From assembly GCF_001315015.1 (NCBI RefSeq), contig NZ_CP012918.1, positions 142,715-206,714 of the forward strand: DNA of 64,000 nt. Direction: 5' to 3'. Below, piece by piece: positions 16,619 through 25,096 of this stretch (position 1 is its first letter; each line of letters starts with the position of its first letter). This stretch comes from Azospirillum brasilense. GTDB taxonomy: Bacteria > Pseudomonadota > Alphaproteobacteria > Azospirillales > Azospirillaceae. Made by a program: the position numbers and the translations under genes. The notes beneath the pieces were generated by a model. That model saw only the letters and a list, made by a program, of their open reading frames with translations. It did no database searches and was not told the DNA's origin.

Positions 16619-16860
16619 TCAGTACTCAGCTTGGCACCCGTCTATGGTGTTACCGAATTTCCATACGCCGATCGGCTTCCAGCCATGCCGTGTCCCCACT
16701 CCATCCTGTGAGTGACAGCCATCCAGCGAGGCGTAACTGTGCCCGCTGGGCGTGACGGCCCCGGCAATGATCCGCTCCCTTTCGCGACAGCCGATCACGG
16801 CGGAACCGAGTTTCTCGATGATCCCAACCGGCTCGTGCCCGAAGCCGCTTTCAAGGCCCG
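16619..16860 (-). pseudogene. Zinc-type alcohol dehydrogenase remnant
   Basis: The minus-strand translation reads FGHEPVGIIEKLGSAVIG, then RIIAGAVTP, DGVGTRHGWKPIG and GNTIDGCQAEY. These are recognisable consecutive blocks of a medium-chain Zn-dependent alcohol dehydrogenase (GHEPVG is the zinc/active-site region). Only ~75 of ~350 residues remain and both ends are missing. A stop follows directly after CQAEY. It is a relic between the tcuB-like gene and the iron-uptake operon. Confidence 0.75.
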
Positions 16861-18212
16861 AAGATTGCCGGCCACCAAGATAAGGCGACCGCAAACGTCC
16901 CGATCAGGCCGGGAACCAGCGCGAGGAGGCGGGCGCCCCGGCCCAAACCCTGAAACGCCAGAATCATCCAGCCCAGCCACAGGCTCCACAGAATCCCACC
17001 GGCGAACAGCACGCCCTTCGCCGCACCCGCCAGATCGCCCAGCGGTTCGAACAACGCGCCGCCCAGGCCGACCACCAGCGACACCATCGCAACCGGTGCA
17101 TACTGGTAGCCCAATTCCACGAACCGCTTACGGAAGGACGCCAACGGGTCCGACAGCCCACCCAGCCACGCCGCCATGGCGGTCAGCGCTCCCAGCGCCA
17201 CCGCCATGGCCGTCATCACCAGCAGCATGAAGCCGACGATCAGGAAGAAGTCGAGCCAGACGAACACCTCGCGGCGTTCGGGATGGACGCTCATCAGCCA
17301 CCAGGGGCCGGGTTTGCTGATCCAGAACATCTCTCGCTCGACGGCCCAGATGCCGATGGCTTGGCGCAGCTGCTGGTATTCCGGAAGCACCAGCCACAGG
17401 AAGCCGCCGAGCGCGATGCCGGTGCCCAGAAACAGAAACCACACTTCCGCCGCGTTGGGATTGTGGTGCCGGATCCGTTCGATCTCTGCGCCCGGTGTGC
17501 GCAGACGCAGCTCCAGGCTACCCTTGGTCTGCGGGTTCACGCAGCGGAAGCATTGGATGCAGTGGCGGCTCTCCTCCTTGCGGGGGAGGTCGATCATGGT
17601 CGGGCACACGCCCTTCTCGGTCCAGGCGTCGCCGCCATCCCGCTTGACCTTGGGCGCGAACTGCACCGCACCGATGCGCGAGAACACGCCCAACAGCAGG
17701 CCGATCGGGCAGACGTGGCGGCACCAGGCGCGCTTCCTGCGGCCATAGAGCCAGCCCAGAAGGACGGCAGCCAGCATGGTCCCGCCAAACACTTCCAGCG
17801 CCGCCTCGGGATGGTCGCGCACCCCGACCGTTTGGCCGAGGATGGTGATGATGAGAAAGCTGACGACGGGCGTACCCTCCCATTTCAGCCAACCGGGAAC
17901 CGCCCGCTTCGGCCCGTACTTGTTGGCCCATTCCGCCGCCGCTCCCATCGGGCACAGCAGGCCGCACCAGGACCGGCCGGTGACGATCACGGACAAAAAC
18001 ACCAACGGGAACCACAGCCCCCAGAGCGCGTAGTTGGCAGAGGTGACCCAGTGGTTCAGCGGCGTTGCATTGCCCGGCGGGTCGGGCAGGAAAACCGGCA
18101 CGACGATCACGGCGATAAACGCGACCGCCGTGGCGGCATGAAGCCAGACTAGGCGGTCGCGGTGCCGGAAGGCGAAAGCTTCGATGACCCGTGTGGCGCG
18201 GTTCACGATCAT
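16851..18212 (-). CDS. FtrD/NapH-like polytopic 4Fe-4S protein of an FTR1 iron-uptake system
   Basis: The 453-residue membrane protein starts at ATG 18212, just after AAGGAGGGCGGCGGC. Predicted helices alternate with cysteine motifs CGLLCPMG, CRHVCPIG and a ferredoxin-type HCIQCFRCVNPQTKG, as in NapH/NosR/CcoG-type proteins. In Bordetella FtrABCD-like operons a similar protein (FtrD) accompanies the ferrous iron permease and probably removes electrons taken from Fe(II). It overlaps the ftr1 stop codon (ATGA), confirming operon membership. Because ftr1 is split by an IS upstream, this gene may be expressed poorly or only from IS-internal signals. Confidence 0.82.
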   Translation of the reverse strand: MIVNRATRVIEAFAFRHRDRLVWLHAATAVAFIAVIVVPVFLPDPPGNATPLNHWVTSANYALWGLWFPLVFLSVIVTGRSWCGLLCPMGAAAEWANKYGPKRAVPGWLKWEGTPVVSFLIITILGQTVGVRDHPEAALEVFGGTMLAAVLLGWLYGRRKRAWCRHVCPIGLLLGVFSRIGAVQFAPKVKRDGGDAWTEKGVCPTMIDLPRKEESRHCIQCFRCVNPQTKGSLELRLRTPGAEIERIRHHNPNAAEVWFLFLGTGIALGGFLWLVLPEYQQLRQAIGIWAVEREMFWISKPGPWWLMSVHPERREVFVWLDFFLIVGFMLLVMTAMAVALGALTAMAAWLGGLSDPLASFRKRFVELGYQYAPVAMVSLVVGLGGALFEPLGDLAGAAKGVLFAGGILWSLWLGWMILAFQGLGRGARLLALVPGLIGTFAVALSWWPAIFGP

Positions 18213-19296
18213 GCCGCCGCCCTCCTTCGCGCGACGTGCCACGCCAGCGCCGCCAGCATCGGCAGCGACAGCACTATTTGCGCCGCGACCGTCTCGACCG
18301 TCTCGACCGTCGGAAACAGCCCCAACCACGCGACGTGTGGCAAGCCGTCGAGCGGGGTGATAGGCACCAGGCGGCCCTCCTGCAACTCCACCAGCACGCC
18401 CTTTCCAGCGAAAGAAATGGCCAGGGTGAACAGCAGGGCGGCTGTGGCGGTGAAGAACCATTTGAGCGGGAGCCGGAAGGACAGCCCCCGCATCGCCCAG
18501 TACAGCAGCGCCACCACCGCCGCCGCCGCCACGAAGCCGGCGGCCACCGCCAACGTTTCACCCGGTGCCGACAGAATCAGCGCTTGGTAGAAGAGCACTG
18601 TCTCCGCCCCCTCGCGGAACACGGTGAGGAAGGCGACGAGCCCGAGCGCCCACACCCGGCCACCGGAGGCTGCGGCGTCGACCTTGGCCTTCATACAGGC
18701 CTGCCAGTGTGCGCTCTCGCGCTTCGACAGCAGCCAGAAGCTGACGTGGAACAGCACCAACGCAGCAACCAGCATGACGACACCCTCCAGCACCTCTTGC
18801 CCCTGGCCGGAAATGTGGAGCGCCTGCGACAGCAGCCAGGCGGTGGCGAGGCTGGCCGCCAGCGCCCAGCCGGCGCCGCGCCAGACCACCTTCACGCCGT
18901 CTCCCTGGCCCGAGCGGTGCAGGCCGGCGACCAGAGCGGCGATGACGAGCATGGCCTCGACCCCCTCGCGCAGGAGGATCAGGAAGGACTGGACAAAGGC
19001 GGCGACCGGTCCCGTCCCAGCCAGCAACCGCGCGGCGGTCACGGCTTGGAGGCGGTCGCGCAGAGTGTGCCACGTGCCCTCGATCTTGTTCTTGGGGAGG
19101 CCCTGGCCAGCCCTGCCGATGATTTGGCCGAACAGGGCCTCCAGCTCGGTCTTGGTGTCTGGTGACACCGCGCCAATCGCCTGTTCCAATCCCGAGGCCT
19201 CGAAGACGTCGAAGTACAGGTCGGAGAAGCCGTCACCGAGGGCGGTACCGTTGGCCGGGTCGTAAGTGGCGACCAGAGCGTCGCCCCTGGCCACTA
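18209..19296 (-). pseudogene. FTR1-family iron permease, main (C-terminal) part, split by IS630-type insertion
   Basis: This is the larger fragment of an FTR1/EfeU-type permease. It has a periplasmic N-terminal domain (ending before FVQSFLILL) and seven helices with both essential RExxE iron motifs, REGVEAML and FREGAETVL. Its first residues are encoded beyond the IS630 element at 20437-20539. Rejoining the parts at the TA duplication gives one in-frame protein of about 396 residues. The iron-binding machinery is intact; only the signal peptide and first ~35 residues are separated, so the present fragment lacks an export signal and probably cannot be made correctly. Its stop overlaps the ftrD-like start. 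Confidence 0.85.
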
Positions 19297-20434
19297 GTGC
19301 ACTGACTCATTCAGAAGGTGCAGGCAGCCTGTCGAGTTTTGCGAAGATGCCGTCGGCGGGCTTGGTCCAGACGAAGGGCTTGGCCGCCTTGTTATGCGCG
19401 CGGATGTAGCGGGCGATGGCGTCCTGGAGATCGGCCACGGACTTGAAGACGCCGCGTCGGATGCTTCGGCGGGTGATGATCGAGAAGAAGCCCTCGACGG
19501 CGTTGATCCAGGAGGCGGACTTGGGCGTGAAATGGAACACCCAGCGGGGATGATCAGCCAGCCAAGCCAGCACCTTCGGGTGCGTGTGGGTGGCGTAGTT
19601 GTCGACGATGGCGTGGATCACCTTGCCCGCCGGGACAGCGCGCTCCACGGCAGCGAGGAACTTGATGAACTCCTTGTGGGTGTGCTTGGGCATGCAGCGC
19701 CCGACCACGGTACCGTCCAGCGTGTTCAGCGCGGCGAACAGCGTGGTGGTGCCGTTGCGCTTGTAGTCGTGCGTCATCGTCCCGCACTTGCCGGGCTTCA
19801 GCGGCAAGCCGGGCTGGGTGCGGTCGAGCGCCTGGATCTGGCTCTTCTCGTCGATGGACAGCACCACGGCGTGGCAGGGCGGGTCCATGTAGAGGCCGAC
19901 AATGTCCTCGACCTTGGCCGCGAAGGCCGGATCGCTGGAGCGCTTGAAGGTGCGCAGGCGATGCGGCTGAAGGCGGTTGGCCTCCCAGATGCGTTGCACG
20001 GCGCGCAGGCTGATGCCGACCGTTTTGGCCATCGCCCGGCCCGTCCAGTGGGTGACGGCGCCAGGCGGTTCCGAACAGGTCAGCGCCAGCACCTTGGCCA
20101 CCGTCGTGGTGGGCAGCGGTGCCCGGCCGGGCTTGCGCGTCTTGTCGCGCAGCAAGCCATCGACGCCTTGTTCGGCATAGCGCACCTGCCAGCGCCATAC
20201 CGCTGGGCGGCTGACACCAGCCCGGCGCGCCACCTCCTGCACGGGCAGCCGCTCGGCCGAGAGCACGATGATGTTCGCCCGCTGGACATGCTTGAGCGGG
20301 CGGTTGCGGTCGCTGAGGAGCGCGGCCAAGCGCGCGCGATCCTCTGCTCCGACGATGACACTGACGGTCTGGGCCATGCCGACAGAATCGCACGTCGGCG
20401 GCTCGTTGTGAATCCTATGTCTGTGTCAGTGCAC
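19297..20434 (-). mobile_element. IS630-family insertion sequence inserted in ftr1
   Basis: The element is 1138 bp and is flanked by duplicated TA (19295-19296 and 20435-20436), the target duplication typical of IS630/Tc1-mariner elements. Terminal inverted repeats start GTGCACTGAC at the left and end GTCAGTGCAC at the right. It carries one intact transposase. Removing the element plus one TA restores CTAG and an in-frame ftr1 gene, so the insertion looks recent. Confidence 0.9.
19307..20377 (-). CDS. IS630-family transposase
   Basis: The 356-residue protein is intact. It has an N-terminal HTH_29/Homeodomain-like region (LPVQEVARRAGVSRPAVWRW) and a C-terminal DDE superfamily endonuclease domain with the acidic residues in VVLSIDEKSQIQ, HAIVDNYATH and WINAVEGFFS. 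It would excise and insert the element at TA dinucleotides. It fills almost the entire element, and nothing suggests it is inactive. Confidence 0.93.
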   Translation of the reverse strand: MAQTVSVIVGAEDRARLAALLSDRNRPLKHVQRANIIVLSAERLPVQEVARRAGVSRPAVWRWQVRYAEQGVDGLLRDKTRKPGRAPLPTTTVAKVLALTCSEPPGAVTHWTGRAMAKTVGISLRAVQRIWEANRLQPHRLRTFKRSSDPAFAAKVEDIVGLYMDPPCHAVVLSIDEKSQIQALDRTQPGLPLKPGKCGTMTHDYKRNGTTTLFAALNTLDGTVVGRCMPKHTHKEFIKFLAAVERAVPAGKVIHAIVDNYATHTHPKVLAWLADHPRWVFHFTPKSASWINAVEGFFSIITRRSIRRGVFKSVADLQDAIARYIRAHNKAAKPFVWTKPADGIFAKLDRLPAPSE

Positions 20435-20539
20435 TAGTTCGCGCGCCACCGCCGGCATGTCGACGTTCGCAACCTCGGCAGCCATGGCCGGAAGGGCGAC
20501 AAGAATCAGTCCAAGCGCGAGCAGCAAGCGGCGGATCAT
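20435..20539 (-). pseudogene. FTR1 permease N-terminal fragment (signal peptide), cut off by the IS630-type element
   Basis: From ATG 20539 the minus strand encodes MIRRLLLALGLILVALPAMA and a few further residues up to AREL, where the IS begins. This is a clean Sec signal. Its start overlaps the stop of the upstream gene (ATGA). The frame continues into the main ftr1 fragment after the element is removed. Confidence 0.82.
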
Positions 20540-20940
20540 TGGTTCACCGCGAACACATGGGCGGGCACGTTCGCGGCGTCCAGCGCCTTACCGTCCTCGG
20601 CGAGGCCGGACTGGAGGGCGGCGGCCAAGTCCCTGATCCCGCCGAGCGTTCCCTTGGCGATCAGCTTTCTAAGGTCGCCGAACTGCTTCTCCCGATCAAA
20701 GGCGTGCTTGGAGCCGACTTCCTTGCGTAGCGCGGCCTCCATCTTCTCGCTCTCGAACAGGCCGAAATATGCCTCGGTCACGGTCTTCCTGGCTTCATCG
20801 GGCTTGCCGTCGCGGGCAAGCGCCTCGGCTCTGGCGATCTCGGCCGAGATGGCGGAGGCCAATTGGCTCCAATGGTCGCCGGCGTGGGCCGGGACGGCCG
20901 CTAGCAGGATGGCCCCGACGAGGAGCAAGTACCTGGTCAT
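20536..20940 (-). CDS. Periplasmic FTR1-associated protein (FTR1 N-domain-like)
   Basis: The 134-residue secreted protein (signal to about residue 20, ending AVPAHAG) is mostly helical. Its segment EAYFGLFESEKMEAALRKEVG resembles the segment LYFDVFEASGLEQAIGAVSP in the periplasmic N-domain of the neighbouring FTR1, including the YF..FE..gmE.A pattern. It may therefore be a detached copy of that domain that supplies iron to the permease. Bordetella systems have a cupredoxin (FtrB) at this position; this protein is not one. It follows the P19 gene by 61 nt and overlaps ftr1 by 4 nt. Confidence 0.72.
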   Translation of the reverse strand: MTRYLLLVGAILLAAVPAHAGDHWSQLASAISAEIARAEALARDGKPDEARKTVTEAYFGLFESEKMEAALRKEVGSKHAFDREKQFGDLRKLIAKGTLGGIRDLAAALQSGLAEDGKALDAANVPAHVFAVNQ

Positions 20941-21001
20941 GGCTGATGATCCTTGTGGCGGGAATGGGTGCGGCCTTAGCCGCGGCGCCCCCAAGCGGCG
21001 G

Positions 21002-21523
21002 TCAGTAGCCGCCCTTCTTGCCGGTGCTGCCGACGTAGGTGAAGTCCCATTCCACCGTAAAGGGCGCCCACCACTTGCCGACCCCGGTTTCCTTGTCGGT
21101 GTGGCGCAGGAACCCGTGAGCTCCCGGCTTGATGGTGTAGGCCACGTGGTACTTGCCGGCACCGTCCATCTTGACGTTGTCGCCGTAATGCGGCCCGTCG
21201 GAGGCGACCATCGGCATCAGCTTGCCGGACCTCTTGAAGGATGACCCTGTCTTAGTCAGAACGTAGTCGATGTCGAGGTACGGAATCCACTCCCCCTCGC
21301 CGAAGCCGGTGTTGTTGCCATTGAGACCCTTGATGTCCGCTTCGATGTGGACGTCGGTGCCGGCATGTTGGGTGTGCGACGGCTCCATAGTAACGGCTTG
21401 GAGGTAGACGGCGGCGATCTCCATCCCGTTCTTTTCGACCGGCTCGCCGATCGGCTGCTCGCCGGCCAGTACTGGCGTAGTAAACAGGGTGGCCAGGGCC
21501 GCGGCGGCAAACAACGTCTTCAT
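21002..21523 (-). CDS. P19/FtrA-like periplasmic iron-transport protein
   Basis: The 173-residue protein has a Sec signal (residues 1-20, ending TPVLAG) and the Tpd/P19 fold: the M-E-P-S-H segment, then TDVHIEADIKGL, the HYGDN segment, and the H.GF.RH region with metal-binding histidines. P19 proteins bind Fe and Cu and deliver ferrous or ferric iron to an FTR1 permease. It heads a four-gene operon (P19, FTR1-N-like, ftr1, ftrD-like). A Fur-like palindrome lies ~115 nt upstream, so iron limitation is the likely signal. Confidence 0.9.
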   Translation of the reverse strand: MKTLFAAAALATLFTTPVLAGEQPIGEPVEKNGMEIAAVYLQAVTMEPSHTQHAGTDVHIEADIKGLNGNNTGFGEGEWIPYLDIDYVLTKTGSSFKRSGKLMPMVASDGPHYGDNVKMDGAGKYHVAYTIKPGAHGFLRHTDKETGVGKWWAPFTVEWDFTYVGSTGKKGGY

Positions 21524-21637
21524 TCGGATCTCCTATTGCACGGCGATGCGAAGGCCCCCGTCCGCTTTGCAGAATTTCCCAACCGGACAGTGGGGTTGCG
21601 CGTTTCGAATCAGAGGGCCACCACTTTAGTCACAACC

Positions 21638-21660
21638 ATGAGAATAATAGTCATTCTCAT
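21638..21660. promoter_or_regulatory. Fur-like box upstream of the P19 iron operon
   Basis: ATGAGAAT (21638-21645) and ATTCTCAT (21653-21660) are exact inverted repeats separated by AATAGTC. They match the TGAGAAT-type Fur/iron-box core. The site is an AT-rich island ~115 nt before the P19 start. Iron repression of the operon is inferred. Confidence 0.78.
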
Positions 21661-21933
21661 TATTTGGAATTTGTGCCCGATCCATCGGCTTGGTCGTGTT
21701 GGGCAAGCCGATGGGTCGGGCAAATGGAATGCCGCGGAACGCGCTCGTCGCTGGGTCTTGAAGCAAACTTCTCGGGCGCGCTGGAAAGGCACAAATTTAC
21801 TGCTAAAAATGACGCCCGCCGGCCTTCGCCGATGGGCGCCTGGAGACAGTAACGGGCAGTGTCTTCCTCTAGTGGTGAAGCAACCTCTGGAGCGATTGAG
21901 TGCTAATTTTTCCCTGTGGCAGCCACGAAATCC

Positions 21934-21947
21934 TTGACGATGGTCAA
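21934..21947. promoter_or_regulatory. Orphan Dnr/Nnr box, TTGACGATGGTCAA
   Basis: The motif is perfect but has no obvious target. To the right is a broken IS6-type transposase starting near 22005. To the left the P19 operon begins 411 nt away. The gene it served may have been lost when the IS arrived, or it may add NO control to iron uptake. Confidence 0.72.
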
Positions 21948-22004
21948 ATCCAACAGGCTTTGCCGCGCCGGCGGGTTTCGTCAGCTTTCGCGCCAGTTTG
22001 ATCA

Positions 22005-22535
22005 TTGCGGCGGGAATGTGGGCGCCAGCTCAACGAGCACACGGGCTCGGCGCTGAACCTGCTGCAGGCGCCTACGGACGTTGTCTTCCTGATCGTGCTC
22101 TGGAGGCTGCGCCTGAAGCTGGACTTGCGGGACTTGGCCGAAATCCTGCTGCTGCGAGGCTTGGTGTTTTCTCATGAGGCGGTGCGCGAGTGGGAGGCCA
22201 ATATCGCCCCCCTGCTCACCGATGCCCTGCGCCAGAGCCGGAGACGATCACCTCCGACAGGTACGCCGCCTATCCCCCGGCCCTCGCGGAGATGTTCGGG
22301 GGATGCCATCGGGCACCGCACTTCGAAGTTCCATAACGAGCGTTTGGAGCAAGATCACCGCGGGGTGAAAGGGCGCACACGGCCGATGCGCGGCTTCCAG
22401 CAGCCGAACAGCGCCCACCGCTTCCGCCGCGCTCTTGATGAAGTGTGCAACGTTCTGCGACCGGCGACCAAGCGCGAGCAGCACGCCCCGCGCCCACTCG
22501 CCAGTCTCGGTGCGAGAGCCGACGGAACCGGCTGA
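22005..22535 (+). pseudogene. IS6-family transposase relic with an internal deletion
   Basis: The start matches IS6-type transposases (DVVFLIVLWRLRLKLDLRDLAEILLLRG, then FSHEAVREWE). The end matches the C-terminal FHNERLEQDHRGVKGRTRPMRGF block with the catalytic Glu. Between about 22240 and 22320 the frame is scrambled, and the DDE core, with the first two Asp residues, is missing. Roughly 120 residues are lost. It is a dead element downstream of an orphan Dnr-type box. Confidence 0.83.
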
Positions 22536-22580
22536 ACGACCACAAAGCCGAATTTCCAGAAACCATGTTGCTCAATCGGA

Positions 22581-23327
22581 TCAAACAGTCCCTACGGCTG
22601 GCAAAAGGTCTAAAAGACTTGTCAGATTAGGTTGGGCGGCGATTCTCTCGGTGCGCCAAGGCACTGTCCGCCCGTCCGGCAGGACGGTCACGGCGGCCGC
22701 CACGGCCCTGCTCAGCGCGATCAGGTCGAGGGTGCGGCAGCGCTCCAGCAGTCCGGCGGCCGCAACCAAATCCACGAACGATCGCGCTGTGCGTGGTGAC
22801 ATCGCCACCACACCGGCAATACGACCGTCCGCGATGGCCAGCGTTGTCATGGCGGACAAAGTGGTTGCCGGCACCGCCTCATAAAGGATCTCCTTGCGGA
22901 CCGTGAAACCGTCCGTGGCCGCCACCCCGACGAGATCCCCCGCAACGGCATTCGCCGCCGCGTAGAACAGGGCGCCGCGTGTAGGATCACAGCGTCGCCG
23001 GACCAACGCCGCCAACGCCGCCACATCGCCCTCGGCGCTTTCGACCGCAGCGAAGCCGGCTCGGCGCGCCGCCGCCGCGCTGGCGTTTCCGACCGTGAAG
23101 GCCCGCAATGTTCGGTTACGGCTGACGCGTGCGAACGCCCGCACACCGTTGACGCTGGTAAACAACAGCGCCTGGACATCGTCCAGCACCGGTTCCCGGT
23201 CGACAAGCCAGCAGATGGACAACAGCGGTTCGGTCATGACCCTATAACCGCGCTGGCTGAGGAGCCCCCGCAGCGGCTCCGCGTCATCCACAGGTCGCGT
23301 GAGGAGGATGGTCGGCGGCTGACTCAC
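22581..23327 (-). CDS. hemD: Uroporphyrinogen-III synthase (HemD)
   Basis: The 248-residue protein fits the two-lobed HemD fold: an N-terminal ILLTRPVDDAEPLRGLLSQRG segment, the ALLFTSVNGVRAFAR segment, and the conserved C-terminal MSPRTARSFVDLV region. It cyclises hydroxymethylbilane to uroporphyrinogen III, the branch point to siroheme and heme d1. I chose GTG 23327 because it overlaps the hemC stop (GTGA), showing translational coupling. HemD proteins diverge strongly, so linkage to hemC supports the call. It is probably a denitrification-dedicated copy, co-transcribed from the box at 24328. Confidence 0.85.
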   Translation of the reverse strand: MSQPPTILLTRPVDDAEPLRGLLSQRGYRVMTEPLLSICWLVDREPVLDDVQALLFTSVNGVRAFARVSRNRTLRAFTVGNASAAAARRAGFAAVESAEGDVAALAALVRRRCDPTRGALFYAAANAVAGDLVGVAATDGFTVRKEILYEAVPATTLSAMTTLAIADGRIAGVVAMSPRTARSFVDLVAAAGLLERCRTLDLIALSRAVAAAVTVLPDGRTVPWRTERIAAQPNLTSLLDLLPAVGTV

Positions 23328-24247
23328 AAGCAAAGGAACCGTTCCGGCAGCAGGGCAGCGATCTCCATTCCCGCTTCGGTTCCGAGCAGCGCCGCGTCGG
23401 TGCGGTGCCCGGCGCTCTCCTTCCGGAACACGATCCGCCCGTCCGGAGACGACACCTTGCCGGTCAGGGTCAACCGGTCGCCCTCCAGGCAGGCCAGCGC
23501 CGCGATCGGGGTCCGGCAGGAACCGTCGAGCGCGGCCAGAAAAGCGCGTTCCGCCGTGACCCGCCACGCCGTATCGGCGCAGTCGAGCGGCGCCACGAGG
23601 GCTCGGGTCGCCGCGTCGTCCGTCCGGATTTCGACGCCGATGGCCCCTTGCGCCACCGCCGGAAGCATTTCCTCAGTCTCCAGGATGCGCGTGACCCGAT
23701 CCGTCAGGCCGAGGCGCCGGATTCCGGCCAGCGCCAGAAGCGTGGCATCAACCTCGCCCGCGGCAAGCTTGGCGAGCCGTGTCTGCACGTTGCCGCGCAA
23801 CGGCACCACGCGGAGGTCGGGACGCCGCTCCAGGATCTGCGCCTGACGCCGCAGCCCGGCCGTTCCAACCACGGAGCCCGCTGGCAGATCGTCCAGTCCC
23901 TGCCCCTCACGGGCAAAGAAGGCGTCGCGCGGGTCTTCACGCGGAAGCAGCGCGGCGATCTCCATGCCATCGGGCAGGCGGGTCGGAACGTCCTTCATCG
24001 AATGGACCGCCAAGTCGATCCGGCCCTCCTGGAGAGCCTCCTCGATCTCCTTGGTGAACAGCCCCTTGCCCCCTGCCGCCATCAGCGTTCGGTCGAGTAT
24101 CCGGTCGCCGGTGGTGGTGATCACCACGATCTCGATGGCGTCGGGCTCCGCAAGATGCGGATGCGCCCGGGCAAGCCGATTCCGCGCCTCATGGGCCTGT
24201 GCGAGAGCCAGCGGGCTTCCGCGCGCACCAATCCGAACCGGTGGCAT
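23324..24247 (-). CDS. hemC: Porphobilinogen deaminase (hydroxymethylbilane synthase)
   Basis: The 307-residue protein has all HemC landmarks: IGARGSPLALAQAHEAR at the start, GGKGLFTKEIEEAL, the LAVHSMKDVPT active-site segment, and DGSCRTPIAA, whose Cys attaches the dipyrromethane cofactor. It joins four porphobilinogens to hydroxymethylbilane. The gene has its own Dnr-type box ~80 nt upstream, overlapping the end of the chelatase gene, and is coupled to hemD. A hemC under NO control among nir genes suggests a boost of tetrapyrrole flow for heme d1. A housekeeping copy elsewhere is likely but not visible. Confidence 0.95.
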   Translation of the reverse strand: MPPVRIGARGSPLALAQAHEARNRLARAHPHLAEPDAIEIVVITTTGDRILDRTLMAAGGKGLFTKEIEEALQEGRIDLAVHSMKDVPTRLPDGMEIAALLPREDPRDAFFAREGQGLDDLPAGSVVGTAGLRRQAQILERRPDLRVVPLRGNVQTRLAKLAAGEVDATLLALAGIRRLGLTDRVTRILETEEMLPAVAQGAIGVEIRTDDAATRALVAPLDCADTAWRVTAERAFLAALDGSCRTPIAALACLEGDRLTLTGKVSSPDGRIVFRKESAGHRTDAALLGTEAGMEIAALLPERFLCL

Positions 24248-24327
24248 GTTCCGAAACTCCTTGTGCCGATTGTTGCCCGGACGCGTCCGGATGCCCGTTA
24301 TCGTTATCGGTCCGCCCGTTCTTTCAC

Positions 24328-24341
24328 TTGATGACGGTCAA
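24328..24341. promoter_or_regulatory. Dnr/Nnr box before hemCD, TTGATGACGGTCAA
   Basis: The site fits TTGAY-N4-RTCAA with a T at the degenerate position and lies ~87 nt (centre) before the hemC ATG. It overlaps the stop codon of the preceding chelatase gene, so it would give hemCD an additional internal promoter within the long nir run. Confidence 0.85.
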
Positions 24342-25096
24342 ACCGGAGAGGCGCGGAGAACCACCAGCGCCTCCGCCTCGATCAGGTCGGGGATCGCGGG
24401 GTGTCGGCCGACGGCCGGGGTCATCCACAGGCGCCGGCCTGCGGCCTCCGTTCCGTCGAGAGACGCGCCGCCCTTCCGCAGCATGGCCGGCAGGTCACTT
24501 TCCTCGTGATGCCCGCCGGAGATGAAGAAGGGAACAACGACCACCCGCTCGGCCGCGGTCGCAAGCGGCCAATGGAAGGCGAAGGGCGCCTCGCTCAGAA
24601 AGACCGTTTCGACACCGCCGTAACACGCCAGCCGGGCAAGGCCGGCGGCCACGCTCCGCGTTGCGTCGCGCGAGGCGGTTCCGACCGAACTGCCGTGCCC
24701 GGCGACCAGCACCGTGATGTCCTGGGCAGCGAGTCCCTGCTCGTTCAGGACGAAGCCCACCAGATCGCGGGCGATCCCGACCATGCCGGGAAGCGTGCCG
24801 AGCGGTGGCAGGAGCGTCCAGCGGCGGTCCTCGCCGACCTCGGCCAGCAGGCTGGGAAGCACCTGACGCATCAGCCGCCCCTGGCAGGCGAGGAGCGGAG
24901 CGACGAGCACGCGCGGCGACCGCATCGTCGCCAGGGCCTCTGCCAGAGACGGCGACTGCCGCGAGAAGGAGACCGCGACCTCCGCGAAACGGCCACGCGC
25001 GCGCAGCGCGGCGGCGACGCTCTCGGCGATGGCGCCGCCCGTGCCGTCGAGTGTGCCGTGGGCGAACAGCAGAAGGCCGGTGTCGCCCGCGCTCAT
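24338..25096 (-). CDS. CbiX/SirB-type sirohydrochlorin chelatase
   Basis: From ATG 25096 (overlapping the nirJ stop as ATGA) the 252-residue protein has two CbiX-like lobes. Lobe 1 starts GLLLFAHGTLDGTGGAIAES and contains LVAPLLACQGRLMRQVLPSLL; lobe 2 contains VLVAGHGSSVG and VVVPFFISGGHHEESDLPAML. The two histidine motifs (AHG and SGGHH) are the metal-insertion residues. Such enzymes insert Fe2+ or Co2+ into sirohydrochlorin. In a nir operon the expected product is siroheme, the substrate of NirDLGH. Canonical Pseudomonas clusters lack this gene. Iron specificity is inferred from context. Confidence 0.85.
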   Translation of the reverse strand: MSAGDTGLLLFAHGTLDGTGGAIAESVAAALRARGRFAEVAVSFSRQSPSLAEALATMRSPRVLVAPLLACQGRLMRQVLPSLLAEVGEDRRWTLLPPLGTLPGMVGIARDLVGFVLNEQGLAAQDITVLVAGHGSSVGTASRDATRSVAAGLARLACYGGVETVFLSEAPFAFHWPLATAAERVVVVPFFISGGHHEESDLPAMLRKGGASLDGTEAAGRRLWMTPAVGRHPAIPDLIEAEALVVLRASPV

